From Whalleya microplaca (lineage: Eukaryota > Ascomycota > Sordariomycetes > Xylariales > Xylariaceae), in assembly GCA_022497155.1 (NCBI GenBank), contig MU385733.1:372001-436000 (forward strand): a DNA stretch of 64,000 nucleotides, read 5' to 3'. The translations under genes were made by a program, and so were the position numbers. This document shows, one piece after another, positions 35,060 through 46,265 of the stretch (the stretch's first letter is position 1; every line of letters begins with the position of its first letter). The notes beneath the pieces are model-generated. The model saw only the letters and a list, made by a program, of their open reading frames with translations, searched no databases and was not told where the DNA came from.

Positions 35060-35937
35060 ATGTTCGAGGTACCGGACGCCAAACAGTATGAGATCCCACG
35101 TGTCGCTTTCATCATGCCGAGACTGACAGTAAACATCAAAGAGTCCGCCGGGAAGACCTCTATGGGTCCGCTTCCGATGATGACGAAAGTCGGGATGACC
35201 GGTGGGACTCCGCCATGCGCTGGAAATTAAACGAACAACTCTCTGGTGTTCTAGATCTTCACTTCTCAACAGATCGGAATAATGAAAGGCCTCAGACCGT
35301 GGGCGCCAATGAGGAGGTTGGAGATGAGGTAGATACGGAGGAAGCTGGACAAGAGTTTGCATTCAGGCTCTTCCGAGACGAGGAACCGCATAAAGTTGTG
35401 CTCCAACCTCAAAATGGCCAGACCGATGGAGCTGGCAACGGAGGGTTTGTCGTCCCAAAACGACCAATGTCATATTACCTAGCTGAAGAGCTACCGCCTC
35501 ACATCATGAAAGAATTCAAGATGGCGGCTGTGAGTTCAGACTACCTGTTCGAGGACGCCAAGAAGAGGCGATGGGGTCTCGAAAAACCGTGGAAGGTTAC
35601 GACTATTTCCATTACTACGAACAGAGAAACTGGTCCCAAAAGCTCTCCCGTCCAAAATTCAACGGCTGAAGCAGGGAAGAGAAAGAGACCCGGCAAGAAG
35701 CGGAGGATCATCCTAAGAGTTCGGGAGAAGGCAAAGAAGGAGAAGGAAGAGAATGCAAAACACGAATTGATTGACAAAGAGCAACATTTGAAAGATAAGA
35801 AGAAGAGACTGAACAGACAGAAGAAACTAAAGAGAAGAGCGAAGGCAAGAGAAGAGAAACAGAAAGCACCTGGTGATGAGGGAGGTTCTGAGCAAGGCAG
35901 TAGGGACAGTAGTCCCGATGATAGTCACGAAGAGTAA
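35060..35937 (+). CDS. Small basic DUF2011-like fungal protein
   Basis: Two exons: 35060-35085 and 35142-35937 with a 56-nt intron (GTATGA donor, GACTGAC branch, CAAAG acceptor); 273 residues. The first exon gives MFEVPDAK, continuing as QVRREDLYGSASDDDESRDDRWDSA, the N-terminal pattern I associate with the DUF2011 family (Pfam number from memory: PF09428). A central part contains FRLFRDEE and YYLAEELPPHIMKEFK. The last ~100 residues are strongly Lys/Arg-rich with coiled-coil character, suggesting nuclear or nucleolar location and nucleic-acid contact (inference). An AG right after the branch point (35129) is skipped in this model; using it would add a few residues (HKHQR). Function is unknown. 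It sits between the vib-1-like and ham-2-like genes in the same orientation. Confidence 0.8.
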
Positions 35938-36363
35938 ATCAAGTTATGATACCCACACTGTCTTGAGCAAAATGATCAATTCTACAGAATACACCGTAAA
36001 CTGTACAGTCCATCCATGTATTCCGTATACATAGGTACATCCTTCGTATCGATATGGGCTTCAGTGAGGCTTAAGCTCGCGCCACAAGAGTTCCCCAACA
36101 CTGCTGTGGCGCATGCATTTGTGGCTGACCAGCTAAGGCAAGCTCCCACCTTTGACATCCCACCTTGTCGCGTCTTCGCTAGTCTAAAGTGCTGTAAACG
36201 GACGTGATCCTACTGAACTCGTTCACTCTATATCTTTGGTCATTACCTTTTGTTGTCCTTCCGCCTCTTCCCCTAAGAGGTGCATGAATGTTCGCAATTC
36301 GGCCACCATTATGTACCCTTAAATAACACAACCTTTCCCAGCCCCGCAACGTGTCGAGGCACT
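35938..36363. promoter_or_regulatory. Promoter and leader of the ham-2-like gene, with a short upstream frame
   Basis: This 426-base spacer separates two plus-strand genes. A small upstream frame (36284-36322, 12 codons plus TAA) with its own ATG precedes the main start at 36364 and, if in the mRNA leader, could damp translation. Confidence 0.4.
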
Positions 36364-39300
36364 ATGAACTCGTTGTGGCCGTCCAAAGCTGCCAACGACG
36401 ATGGAGATGCATCCAGAGTTCCTGGTTCCGTGGATGTGGCAGATACGGGAGTAGCAGATGTTGGACCTGGCACAACAAGAGCACCACCCAATCCTCCTCC
36501 AATGCGACCTCCCCTCCAGCGAAACCAGATCCAGTCCAATCCGCCTATGCAGCCTCCTCCAAACCAGCCGCCCGACTCTCTTTCACTGGCACAGCTCAGG
36601 CATATAGTATCAGAGTTCCCTAAAACTGAGGCCATTGCGTACGACTTCGAGTATGCCGATACCGGTCCACATGCCGAGGAGATCGACGAATGGTTTGTTT
36701 ATCAGTTCTGGCAGTGGTTTCGCTTGAACTCCGCCCAGAGAGCTTTCGAGTGGCAATGGGAACATGATATTGCAGCAAGACAATATGAGATTACCTGGGA
36801 TGAGGCTACTCCAGAGATCCGATCGAACTTTGTCGTACAAGCCCTGGACGGTGTCAAATCTGACGACGCCGCTAATCGCGCCGCTGCGATAGGGAGGCTC
36901 ACATACCTCATTCTCGGGCGATGGGCTGATACTGCTGGCCCTCCACATGGCGACAAGACGAAGCTTTACTCGGTTGCGGCACCTGAGCAGCTTGCGGCCA
37001 TGAAGTCTAGCGTCCAACTGATTACCGAGCTGGGCGGCATTCCCGTGGTATGGGCTGCTTTACAAAAGGCTTATGAGGCATTATGGTATGTTGTATGTGT
37101 ATACTCATATGGGCGGCGTTTTGCTCATGTGCTTCTAGGGTAGACGAACCACTCAGACCACATGGCGGTAGCCTGCAAGAGGCACAGGACGAGCTTACGA
37201 ATTTAATGACCATTATGTATATGTGTATACAAGAGACGCTGAACGATTGCGAAGGAATGGCAATGGTGCGCGGCAAGCTTCGTAAGTTATATTATAGCGG
37301 GGCCTTGTGGTTCATGAGCTTATTTATACTGCTACAGTGGAGCTTGAACCGCATTTAACGACGTATATGCTCACTGCCGCTGCCAAACTGCGATGGCAGG
37401 AAGTAAACGCCGTTCCATCTTCCCAGGTATGAGTCATTCGACCCATTCCCGGCTCCTGACTTACTCTGAATAGACCTTGTTGCTATTATGGAAATCCATT
37501 CTTCTTGAATTTGGCGGCACCAAGGAGATTGAAGAAACCAAAAAGGCTCTTAGAGAAACATCCACTGACGACAAGGACAAAGACCTAATCACCGCCTCTC
37601 CTCTGGACTATCACCTCTTTCGACAGGAAATTACATCGAAATACCCAGCTTACGTACCTCCTCAACCAGCGATACCCCTTGAAGCAGATAACACATCTCT
37701 TTTACCTCCGCTGCCTAATCATCCTACAAGGAACAATGGATCAAACGGAATCCTTCCTGCTCCTCCAGGTACACAAAATGGAGGGGCTTCGATTCTGCAC
37801 CAACCTGTTCATATCGCCACCCCAGCCCCATCTCCCCCGCCATCACCAGCAATTGGTGGAAAAGGAGGTAAAAAGCAAAATTACCAGACGAATCAGAACT
37901 TTCCTTTTATGTATCCTCCATTAGATGCCAGCAGCAACAGTGCTGGAGGTAAGGGTGCGGCCGGTCTCCAAGACTTCCTTGTTGGCCGAAAATGGGAAGG
38001 CAGTGATGTGCCGGCATCTATTCTCGAGGCAGGTGAATTATTCTCAAGACGGGTTCGAATGACCCGGGCAACCAGACAGCTATGGGACGAGCGAGAGAAG
38101 TTCCAGAAGTTTGAAAGGGGCTGGGACTCTTCTGATGATGGCATCGAAGATCTGGATCTAGACGCTTTGGCTCTCGATGATGATGATGTTGATGACGATA
38201 AGCTCCTTGAAACCATCGAAAGAAGGCAGAGAAAGTCTCAAGGGACCGAGATTGATTACGGTCCACATCCAAATGTTGATGGGGAGGTCAAGCGGCGTCT
38301 GGAAGCTGTCGAAGCGTTCTATGTGAGTAGAATAACGTCATACTGGCTGATAATTACTGATTCCCAGCAGGCTGCTTCTCTGCCGCAGTTACAGTCTTTA
38401 GTCATCGTTCTTATGAAGGGCGTTCTAGTTAATGTTACGGCATGCATTACTCTCCCTAATAATGGGCAGCAACATCCAGGGACGACAGGAAATAGCCAAC
38501 CTCGCACTAATGGTGGCGGACCTGCTTTGAACAGATCTCACGATGGCTCCACATGGGGGAGCAGTTCGGCAAACCAAGATGGCACTGAACCTCCGTTAGA
38601 GGACTTAGACAATACTAGATCCCGGGAAATTGAATCCAAAGCTGCCACTGGGATTATTCTGCTTCTCCTAAAGTGGCTCAAGATCTCCCGTAAGTGGCTT
38701 CACTGCTAAGATTTGTTAATTCTGCTAATGAGATGTCTAGATGTCTTGAAATTTGAATACTTGACTCAACTACTATTGGACTCTAATTATCTTCCTTTGG
38801 TTCTTAAGTTGTTCGCACATCAAGATATCCAGCAAGTAGTAGATAGCAAAACCGACCGCATCGAACACAGGTAAAGTACTCGGGCCATGGTTGTGGTTGA
38901 CATTGTCTCACTATTCGCAGTTTCTTCCAGTTCTGCAATCACCGTGCTCATCCCACGGATAAAATGCTTGCTGAACCTACTGAGCTCGATGGTCCCGACA
39001 ATGAAAGCGAGGACGAGGCCGCGCCTCCCCCAATCAGACGACAGCGATCACCATCGAGGCCAGCCGCTGCGTCGACTGATGCTGAGGGTGCAACTCAAAT
39101 GGAGAGCGATGTTCCTCCTCGCCCTGAAGTCGATGAATTGGGCTTCCCAGTAAACCCTCTACCGACGGAACCCATTACGGATTTCTCACGTCGCAATTTC
39201 TTTGCGCTCATTAACTACCTCCGAATCATGCAGAAAATCTGCAAAAACAAAGCTCACCGTAATCTACTACTCGTGCAGTATAAGTCTTCTAACATAATAC

Positions 39301-39713
39301 GGAAGTCGCTCAAGGTACCACAGAATGAGTTGCGCCTCTATACACTCAAACTCTTCAAGAACCAAGTACCATACTGCGGCCGTAAATGGCGTCAGAGTAA
39401 CATGCGCGTCATCACGGCCGTGTATCTACACTGCCGCCCAGAGCTGCGGGATGAGTGGCTAGCTGGTAGTGATGTCGACGCTGAAGTGGAGGAAGCCTTG
39501 CCACTCGAGCAGGCCCTCCGTAGCTTGACTCACTGGTTCAACGTCCGAAGGTACCCGAACCAGATGGCAGCGGACATTAGGGACGCGTTGCAAAGCGAGC
39601 AAGATTTCTTTAAGCGCGAGCTTGAGAGGCTCGACGTGTGGCCTGAAGCCGGCCAGGCAGAGAGCATGAACGGCGAATGGGATCATTCTGGACCCGGGCC
39701 TGCCTATGGCTGA
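36364..39713 (+). CDS. ham-2: STRIPAK subunit HAM-2/PRO22/Far11 (STRIP1 homologue)
   Basis: Seven exons: 36364-37085, 37139-37281, 37338-37426, 37474-38322, 38371-38689, 38741-38870 and 38921-39713; 1014 residues. A tandem CAGCAG acceptor (38365-38370) could add one Gln. ATG 36364 is the first in-frame ATG. After a Pro-rich start, the N1221-type region begins near residue 80 (YDFEYADTGPHAEEIDEWF). The C-terminal DUF3402-type region contains FLINYLRI-like sequence (FFALINYLRIMQKICKNKAH), KNQVPYCGRKWRQSN and HWFNVRRYPNQM, hallmarks of Far11/STRIP1. The protein scaffolds the STRIPAK phosphatase-kinase complex at the nuclear envelope and ER. In Neurospora and Sordaria its loss blocks hyphal fusion and fruiting-body development. 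Exon joins all close in frame, which supports the model. Confidence 0.92.
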
Positions 39714-42302
39714 TACCCACGTGTTCCGAAAAGGATAAAGCTTGGACTACCATAGACCCCCTTCTTCCCTCGGAAGCAATAGTTATTCAACTATACTAGA
39801 ATTGCTTCTTGGCATTGTTAGGTCGAGTCGCAGATAGGCGGTCGCCCTCGCTGGATATAATGGCCGGACTGGAGTTTGGGGTACGTTCTATCGTGAGATC
39901 GCATAGGCTTGAGACGCGGGAATGTAGTTCCGGATTATTTTCATAGAGAAGCTATTCCGGCTTCAGCCGCGTCGCTGGCTCTGGAGTGATGGAATGCTGT
40001 TAGGCATATTGCGCGCATTAAGCTGCGCATAGTATAATGAAGTCATGAAGTAAACACTACATTCCAGATCACTTGTCTTTTGATGCTAGTGTAGCTGTAA
40101 AAACAGAACCATTAACCTAGATGATATGCTACGACTGCGATTGACACCAAATGTCCACAACGTACTGGATCGTGTAGTGAAGAACATATTAGTGATTACA
40201 CCAGTGGGTTAAGAATGGCTATATGAGTATCGAGATCAAAACAGGCAGGACTTCCTATACTGTATCTCATCACATTTACCTATCGAGACAACTATGACGA
40301 AGCGGCGGCGAGGGCGGCGGCAACAATGACCGCAAGCGCGGACAGCAAAAGTGCTCGCCCCATTCATTCATACCTCTCTATCGGCGTTAGGGGCGCCTGC
40401 ATATACCCCTCTGACCTTGCTCCGATTCAAGTCTAACAATACATACATCTACTCATGAAGGCGTTTGAAACACGTACGGGGGTCGCCAAGGGTTGACCGG
40501 GACTGCCTCAGGGCTCTCAGATGCTGAGGATTTCCAGACTACGATGCCAATATGTTCAGCCATCGGGGATTCCTTCTTCCATCAGGCAAAATCAAGCGAG
40601 CTGGCCAAGCAGCCAGCCACCAGCGAATGCGAGAGGCCGTGCAAGGTCCAACCCCCTTTGACGCAGAAGGCAGATCCATCCCTCCTGTCCTGCCCATGTG
40701 CTGTGCTGCTGGCACGCCACGTATGCGCATACTCGATTGAGCAGCTCGGATGTACACCCATACACGTGTGGCGCGCGCGCTCGCGCGTCCTGCAGACATA
40801 CGGACAGGTAGGTAGGAGGGTGGGTAGACGTACGTATGTGTGTGCATGGTGTCCGCTTTCTCCAATGGCGGCGGGCTTGCATATCTGAGGAGCTGCCAAT
40901 CCTGGATAGATGCGGCATTTGCATACGGGTTCCTATGTACGTCTGTATGTACCGCCGCTTGCGTTTCTGCCTTGGCTATCTGTATGTCTGGCTGCCTGCG
41001 TGTAACACACCTGGACGGGCATAGAGAAGTCCCGCCTAGGGTGGATAGCCTACTTAGGTACCGGCCGGCTACCGAGCACGGGAGGTCAGGTTGGGATTCT
41101 GAGAGAAAGTGTGGTGAGGATTATTCCTAAGTGTGAATTTTCGTGATACATGAAGAACAGCGGTTACTCGCCAGGACTGGAGATGGTCTGATTGCCTGCC
41201 GAAACAAGATAGCCAAGGAACATGGACAGTGAAGATAAGGATAGCAGCCCCCTCTCGTATAGTAGCAGCTTATATAACCCAACGTTTATACTAGAAACGA
41301 CACTCACTTATATGATACCGCATGTCGTTTATTGGCTCAATTATAAGCTGTCAACTGATTTAAAAACAAGATATGTCTATCAGCTCATCTATAAGTTTTA
41401 ACCAGGATTAAACACAATACTTGTTTATATATAAAAAAGTATCATAAACAAAATCTGAGATGATAGTTAGGTTAATGTTACAGCTGCCGAGACCTGGAGC
41501 AAATAATATCACTCTGTAGTAAGATGAGGGGACTCTTATCGTATACTATGGTATACACTTGAAGCTGAAGCGTCAAGTTTGGTTGGCCTGTAGTATGTGA
41601 AGGCGACACAATTGCAAAGAAGGCATAGCAGCTACCTAGAGCAATGGAAACGAAATGCAAATGAGTTATGTTGCCGCCTGCCAGCTCCGTAGTCATTAGG
41701 AGACCGTATAAATGTGAATAAATAACGACACCACGGCCATTCGATATTGGCGTATATAGTAAGGTCCCTCATGCAAAATTTCAGTAGAGTCTAACATGGT
41801 TCAACCGGCTTTGGCCAGCACGGTTTGTTTTATCATTGCCTATCCTGTATGCACTTTTATAGATATCACCCCTAGCCTAAATAGCTCTAAATCGGCAACT
41901 ACCAAGTATTCCAAAATCCAGTCACCTAAGATATATGCTAGGTTATAGCTTCCACAGACCGCTCTAAAACCCCCATTTCTGGTGGCTTTGCCGGCGCGTT
42001 GGACGGCGTGTCATGTTGGGCAGGTTCTCAGACCCCCTAGTCCGGTAGCGTCAAGTTCAACCGCCCCATTTCCACATCCTGTATGTATCGAATTCCTCAA
42101 TATGAATATGCCGTGCTGGCAAGTCTAGATGCCAATATTCGGCATAGTGGGTAACTGCCCCTGAAACGAAGCACCCCCGTAGAATTCCAGGAATGTGATG
42201 AACTGATGTGGGACTCGGTCTCGTTATTCAACACAGGCATCAGCAGCAACCACGACTCTAGTCAGGGTTGCCGACTAAACAAAGTCGATCGATCCCCACA
42301 AC
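39714..42302. other. Gene-poor region between ham-2 and NMNAT genes
   Basis: Convergent 3' flanks of ham-2 (plus) and the NMNAT gene (minus). No supported coding sequence. The 40.7-41.0 kb part is rich in GTAC/GTAT-type simple sequence; 41.28-41.46 kb is very AT-rich. Confidence 0.4.
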
Positions 42303-43388
42303 TCAGTTTTTCAACTGCTGCTGCTTGCGGATCGAAATCGCGTCCGCGTCCTCGCGATACAGCCCATTCGCCGTCATATAGATGACGACGGAGTGCGGCG
42401 TCATCCACTTGACGCTCATCTGGCGCTTCAGGAAGAGGCGGATCTTGGTGCTGCTGACGTCGTTGTTGATCAGCTGGGGCACGACGATGATGTTGTCCTC
42501 CCACGGTCGGAGGTTGGCCAGCGCTTCCTTAACATCCGTGCCGCTCCGCTCGATGATCATGGCGCCGAAGTCGCCCAGGATGTGGTCGAGGTCCTTCTCG
42601 GCCCAGACGCCGGGCGCCGACATGGTGCTGATCAGGTCGGCGCCCGCGAGGAGCATGATCTTGGCGGGCCTCCGGGTCTCTCCGTCCGCGGTGTAGACGC
42701 CTCCGAGCCTTTGGTTGATCTCGTACTCGAAGTCTATAGCATCTTGGGTTAGAAAATAGTCCTAATGGTAATACTTGCGGGATGACCCGGGCCGGTCACG
42801 AGACGCTAGTTGAAGGCCAGACAGAAAAGGAGGGAGACAATGAAAGGAGTCAAGTACGGTCAAGGACAGCCGCGGTTGGACTGTATTCCGGCTGGATGGC
42901 CTCCCATGCATCAACCATGAGCCAGTCTGGCGCCTCCTCTGTAGCCAATTCACACATGCGCACTCTATATGCAAGGGCAACAAGATATCAGCGAGGTATT
43001 CTCATAAGCTACATATAGTATGACTCACCGATGGTGGGCCGGGGCCAGTCCACCCTTCCGGTAGGCATCAGACACCGGACTGAAATAGCCGCCGACGACT
43101 TCGTACTGCGTATTTATCCGGGCGTGGTCCTTAGCCATCTCGAACATGCGCAGGTGAAGAATGGTGATCGGCGAGAAACTCTATACATAGTAACGGGAGT
43201 AAATAAATCACGGCTGCCTAGGTACCAGAAGAGTAGAAATGATACATGTCACTTACACCGCAAGCGACGAGGACGAGCGGGATGCGGTCCGAGTCTTCTA
43301 GTTGCTGCATCTGCAGCCTGCGAGTCGGGAAGCTGTAGCTGTCCAGCGTCATAGCCGAGGCCGACGACGCCGCGGGGTCGGTCGTCAT
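42303..43388 (-). CDS. nma1: Nicotinamide-nucleotide adenylyltransferase (NMNAT)
   Basis: Four exons: 43388-43257, 43180-43029, 42964-42858 and 42733-42303; 273 residues. Introns are 76, 64 and 124 nt. Spliced exons rebuild family motifs across each join: VACG-SFSPITILHLRMFE (the GxFxPxTxxH nucleotide-binding motif, residues 44-53), PAHHR-VRMCELA, and AVLD-HFEYEIN. The second adenylyl motif ISSTxxR appears as VSSTKIR near residues 221-227. The enzyme joins NMN (or nicotinate mononucleotide) with ATP to form NAD (or deamido-NAD), the last shared step of salvage and de novo routes. Length is at the short end for fungal members, which usually have longer N-termini. The third donor (GTACTT) is slightly unusual. 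Nuclear or cytosolic location is expected from yeast. Confidence 0.9.
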
Positions 43389-44676
43389 CGTGCTCGATGG
43401 TGGTAGTCCGGCCGAGGACTATGATACTGAGGGGGGTCGAGGACGGGCGCAAGCGCTTCTTCCCGTATGTCTCTAATCATATAGACGTAGTCGGCAAAGG
43501 GGATGTTGTGGGAAAATAGGTTGATCGGTCTGAAAGAAAAACTCCGTCAACTATTATTATTGTAAGTCATTCATTGATGAGGGTGGGAACCGGGGGAGGG
43601 GATGAAAGTCGTGCTGGTGGGGTTAAAGTATCTTGGCCCGGAGGCGCAATCGGCACTAGTAAACAATGAACCAACTTACACACTTCCATAGTAATATCTC
43701 TCTCAGTCTAAACCTTGCGGGGACTCATGTCAACGAGTCAAGATTTATAAGCTTAACGGCTCAGGTGCTCGACTAGGATCAAATATAGTCTCACTTACCC
43801 GGCAAACTCCATGACGTCGGGTCAAGCCTTACCCCAGGTTAACAGACTAGTCTCAGCTCAGCAATACTCTATTATTATGTCACACAGACTCTGAATTCTT
43901 AAAGTTACTGAATCCAATAGATCCAGCCTCAAACTAGGAAGAACCACGCGTCTCTATAGTCTAGCATATTCCTACGTACGTATGTCTTGTGGTTAATAGT
44001 ATGTTGGAGTGATTGTCAGCCACTCGGGTTGACGCCGGCTAGGCCTGCCACTTGGGAGGCCTTATGTATGTACATACTCACGACGCACCGATTTAACACA
44101 GGCATCCCCTGTCCACCAGCAATTCGACAGCAGAAACATACATACGTCAAAGCAGTGCGCTTTACATACGTACTGCATACTGCTCTCAACAGCATCCGCC
44201 CCCTCTTCTCAGACCCAAGTAATGATGGAGGGTGGGTTGCTGTTTTTATGGCCAATGGTGAGCAGGCTTCGAAATCCGGAGTAAGTGAGTAGGTGTGTAC
44301 ATAGTGGTGTCTCAAACATGCCTGTGTCAATATAGACAGCGGACATGAATGAAATCTCAAAGGTATGTAGTCTACGCATTTTCTATGCATACGGATCTAA
44401 TTACGGTTTACAAAACATAACAATACAAAATTATATGAAGACCCTGCCTGTCCTGAACATGTTTAGAATTCAAAGTAGAGGGGGTATCATCATCTAACCT
44501 ATCCGTACAACATGGAGAAGAAGCACTATACCGTATGGTACAAGGTTTTTATTTCCTTTAATTGCTTTTAGTCATCTCTCTATAAAAGTCTCATCTGATG
44601 CTGGTATCCCAAGAGCCCCTTATCTCGAACTTGAAAAGATCGCATTCGAAATCAGCGGAATGGTAGGGTTTGTTCA
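43389..44676. other. Intergenic region upstream of NMNAT
   Basis: Promoter side of the minus-strand NMNAT gene and 3' flank of the minus-strand HAD-domain gene. Short frames (43987-44292 plus, 44016-44390 minus) overlap each other and show no domain. Confidence 0.45.
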
Positions 44677-45972
44677 TCACCAAGCCGGCTCGGTCGTCTC
44701 AGTCGGAGCCGGACGAAGCTTCCAGTCATCAATGGGCTTGAACGGCGAGGTCCGTATATACGTGCTGATATCGACCTGGCGACTTAACTCGTTGAGATAG
44801 TCGTGAACCTGGGGCAGCATGACGGGCTCGTTCGGATCGCCGATGAACTCGGGGACCTCCACCAGGTTGTACGGCTCGCTGCGCGCCTTCTCGGCCGAGT
44901 CGTCCACCAGCACCGTGTCCTTCTGACTCCAGCGCGTCCCGCGCGCCGCATCCGGATGGCTCGCGGCCACGCGCGGGTCGTCCCACAGCTTGCTCAACCG
45001 CTTGTAGCACTGTGTCCGACTGTTGTAGTCCTCAAAGGTCAAGCCGAAGCTGTCGCGGCCCCAGATGGCGACGACTCTCGACTGTTGCGGCTTGGTTAAC
45101 AATTGACTGGCCATCTTGTATACGTTCCTGGGCTTGGCTGAGGACCAGATAACAACGGTAAATGCTTCAATGCAGTAGGCGAGAAAGGTGCGGGCGTGTG
45201 GCCGCTCGATGAAGGTAGTGGGGTCGAGCCGACTGGGCCTGAATAGGAGCGTCCCGTTCAGGTCTATGACTACTAGAATCCTACGCGTGTAAGGGAGTAC
45301 GAAGGGTGGTAGCGACGCGTTCGAGAGATACTCGGGGGTAGGTTCGGGTATGCCGCCGGACTCCAAGGAGGGCGGTCTCTTTTCTGGGTCGGTGTGGTCG
45401 AGATAATAACGAGCGGCGCTGGTGCTGAAGGGCCGAGATGAGGCCTGCCGTTGTAAAGTGTTTGGCACGGCATTGGCGGGAGCGCGGGATGCTGGCGGCA
45501 GTGTAGACAGCGGTGTATTCTGGTGTACGGGAGGTGAAGGCCCCGTTGAGAGCGCTGTGTATGGAGATGCGTACGGAAATGCGTATGGAGATGAGGCCAT
45601 CCGGGGTATATTGCGCTGACCCTGCTGAAGGGTGAGGAAATCGGGCGCTGCAGGATCGGGCGCCGCAGGGTTGGAGGGCCCGCGTGGGTATTGGTAGCGG
45701 AAGTCGCCGGAACTCATTATGGAGGACTTATGAGGCTCTCGTGATGAAAGCGGCTTGCCGTTTGTACTGGATCGTGTACTGGTTTGTGTACTGGTTTGTG
45801 TACTGATTTGTCTTGACTTGACTGAGCGACGGCAGGATGAAATGCTGGCGCGGCGCACAGAGTTCAATTGCGGCCGGTGAAGGGGGCCAAGTGTATCTAA
45901 AACACTTGCCAGTGCATTCCGGCTAGAGATACCTTTATACCACATAGAGACAGCAGGAGAAATAAATTCCAA
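44677..45972 (-). CDS. NIF/FCP1-type HAD-domain protein with DLNGT motif
   Basis: Single-exon frame of 431 residues. The first ~190 residues are low complexity: a basic Ser/Arg stretch that resembles a mitochondrial presequence, then a (TSTQ)n minirepeat encoded by GTGTACTGGTTT-like tandem units near 45765-45812, then Pro/Ala-rich sequence. The HAD fold of NLI-interacting-factor/FCP1 type starts near residue 230: VVIDLNGTLLF (motif I), VVIWSSAKPRN (motif II), and DTVLVDDSAEKA (motif III/IV). Motif I reads D-x-N-x-T in place of the usual D-x-D-x-T, so the second Asp (acid/base in catalysis) is Asn; I recall DLNGT in other fungal members, so this may be a subfamily trait. Phosphatase activity is therefore uncertain. 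Later Met codons (for example MSSGDFRYQYP, 45718) are possible starts. It is divergent from RRP36. Confidence 0.8.
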   Translation of the reverse strand: MEFISPAVSMWYKGISSRNALASVLDTLGPLHRPQLNSVRRASISSCRRSVKSRQISTQTSTQTSTRSSTNGKPLSSREPHKSSIMSSGDFRYQYPRGPSNPAAPDPAAPDFLTLQQGQRNIPRMASSPYAFPYASPYTALSTGPSPPVHQNTPLSTLPPASRAPANAVPNTLQRQASSRPFSTSAARYYLDHTDPEKRPPSLESGGIPEPTPEYLSNASLPPFVLPYTRRILVVIDLNGTLLFRPSRLDPTTFIERPHARTFLAYCIEAFTVVIWSSAKPRNVYKMASQLLTKPQQSRVVAIWGRDSFGLTFEDYNSRTQCYKRLSKLWDDPRVAASHPDAARGTRWSQKDTVLVDDSAEKARSEPYNLVEVPEFIGDPNEPVMLPQVHDYLNELSRQVDISTYIRTSPFKPIDDWKLRPAPTETTEPAW

Positions 45973-46265
45973 TCTTTTTTATCGCAACGAGGACTGACTG
46001 TTTGACAACGGGCAACGCTTGGCCGCATGCTACACCAGTCAGATTTTATTTTACACCTAGCGGGAAAAATACATATCGATAAAACATTTATCGGTAATAT
46101 GACTATCGATAACGCATCTATTGATAGCATATCGTTATCTTATCGCCGTCATTATTTTTTGTCTTGGCGTTTGGATCCAGATCGTTATAAACACCACCTT
46201 TGGACTGGTGCCAACTTCTACATATCTACATCATAAGCTGAAAACTAAGGAGCCCTCTTGCCGGC
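45973..46265. promoter_or_regulatory. Bidirectional promoter with TATCGATA motifs
   Basis: A 293-base spacer separates head-to-head genes. It contains TATCGATA at 46074-46081 and 46104-46111, plus related TTATCGG, TATCGTTATC and TTATCGCC sequences between 46090 and 46147. The clustering suggests a factor-binding region; the factor is unknown. Confidence 0.5.
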
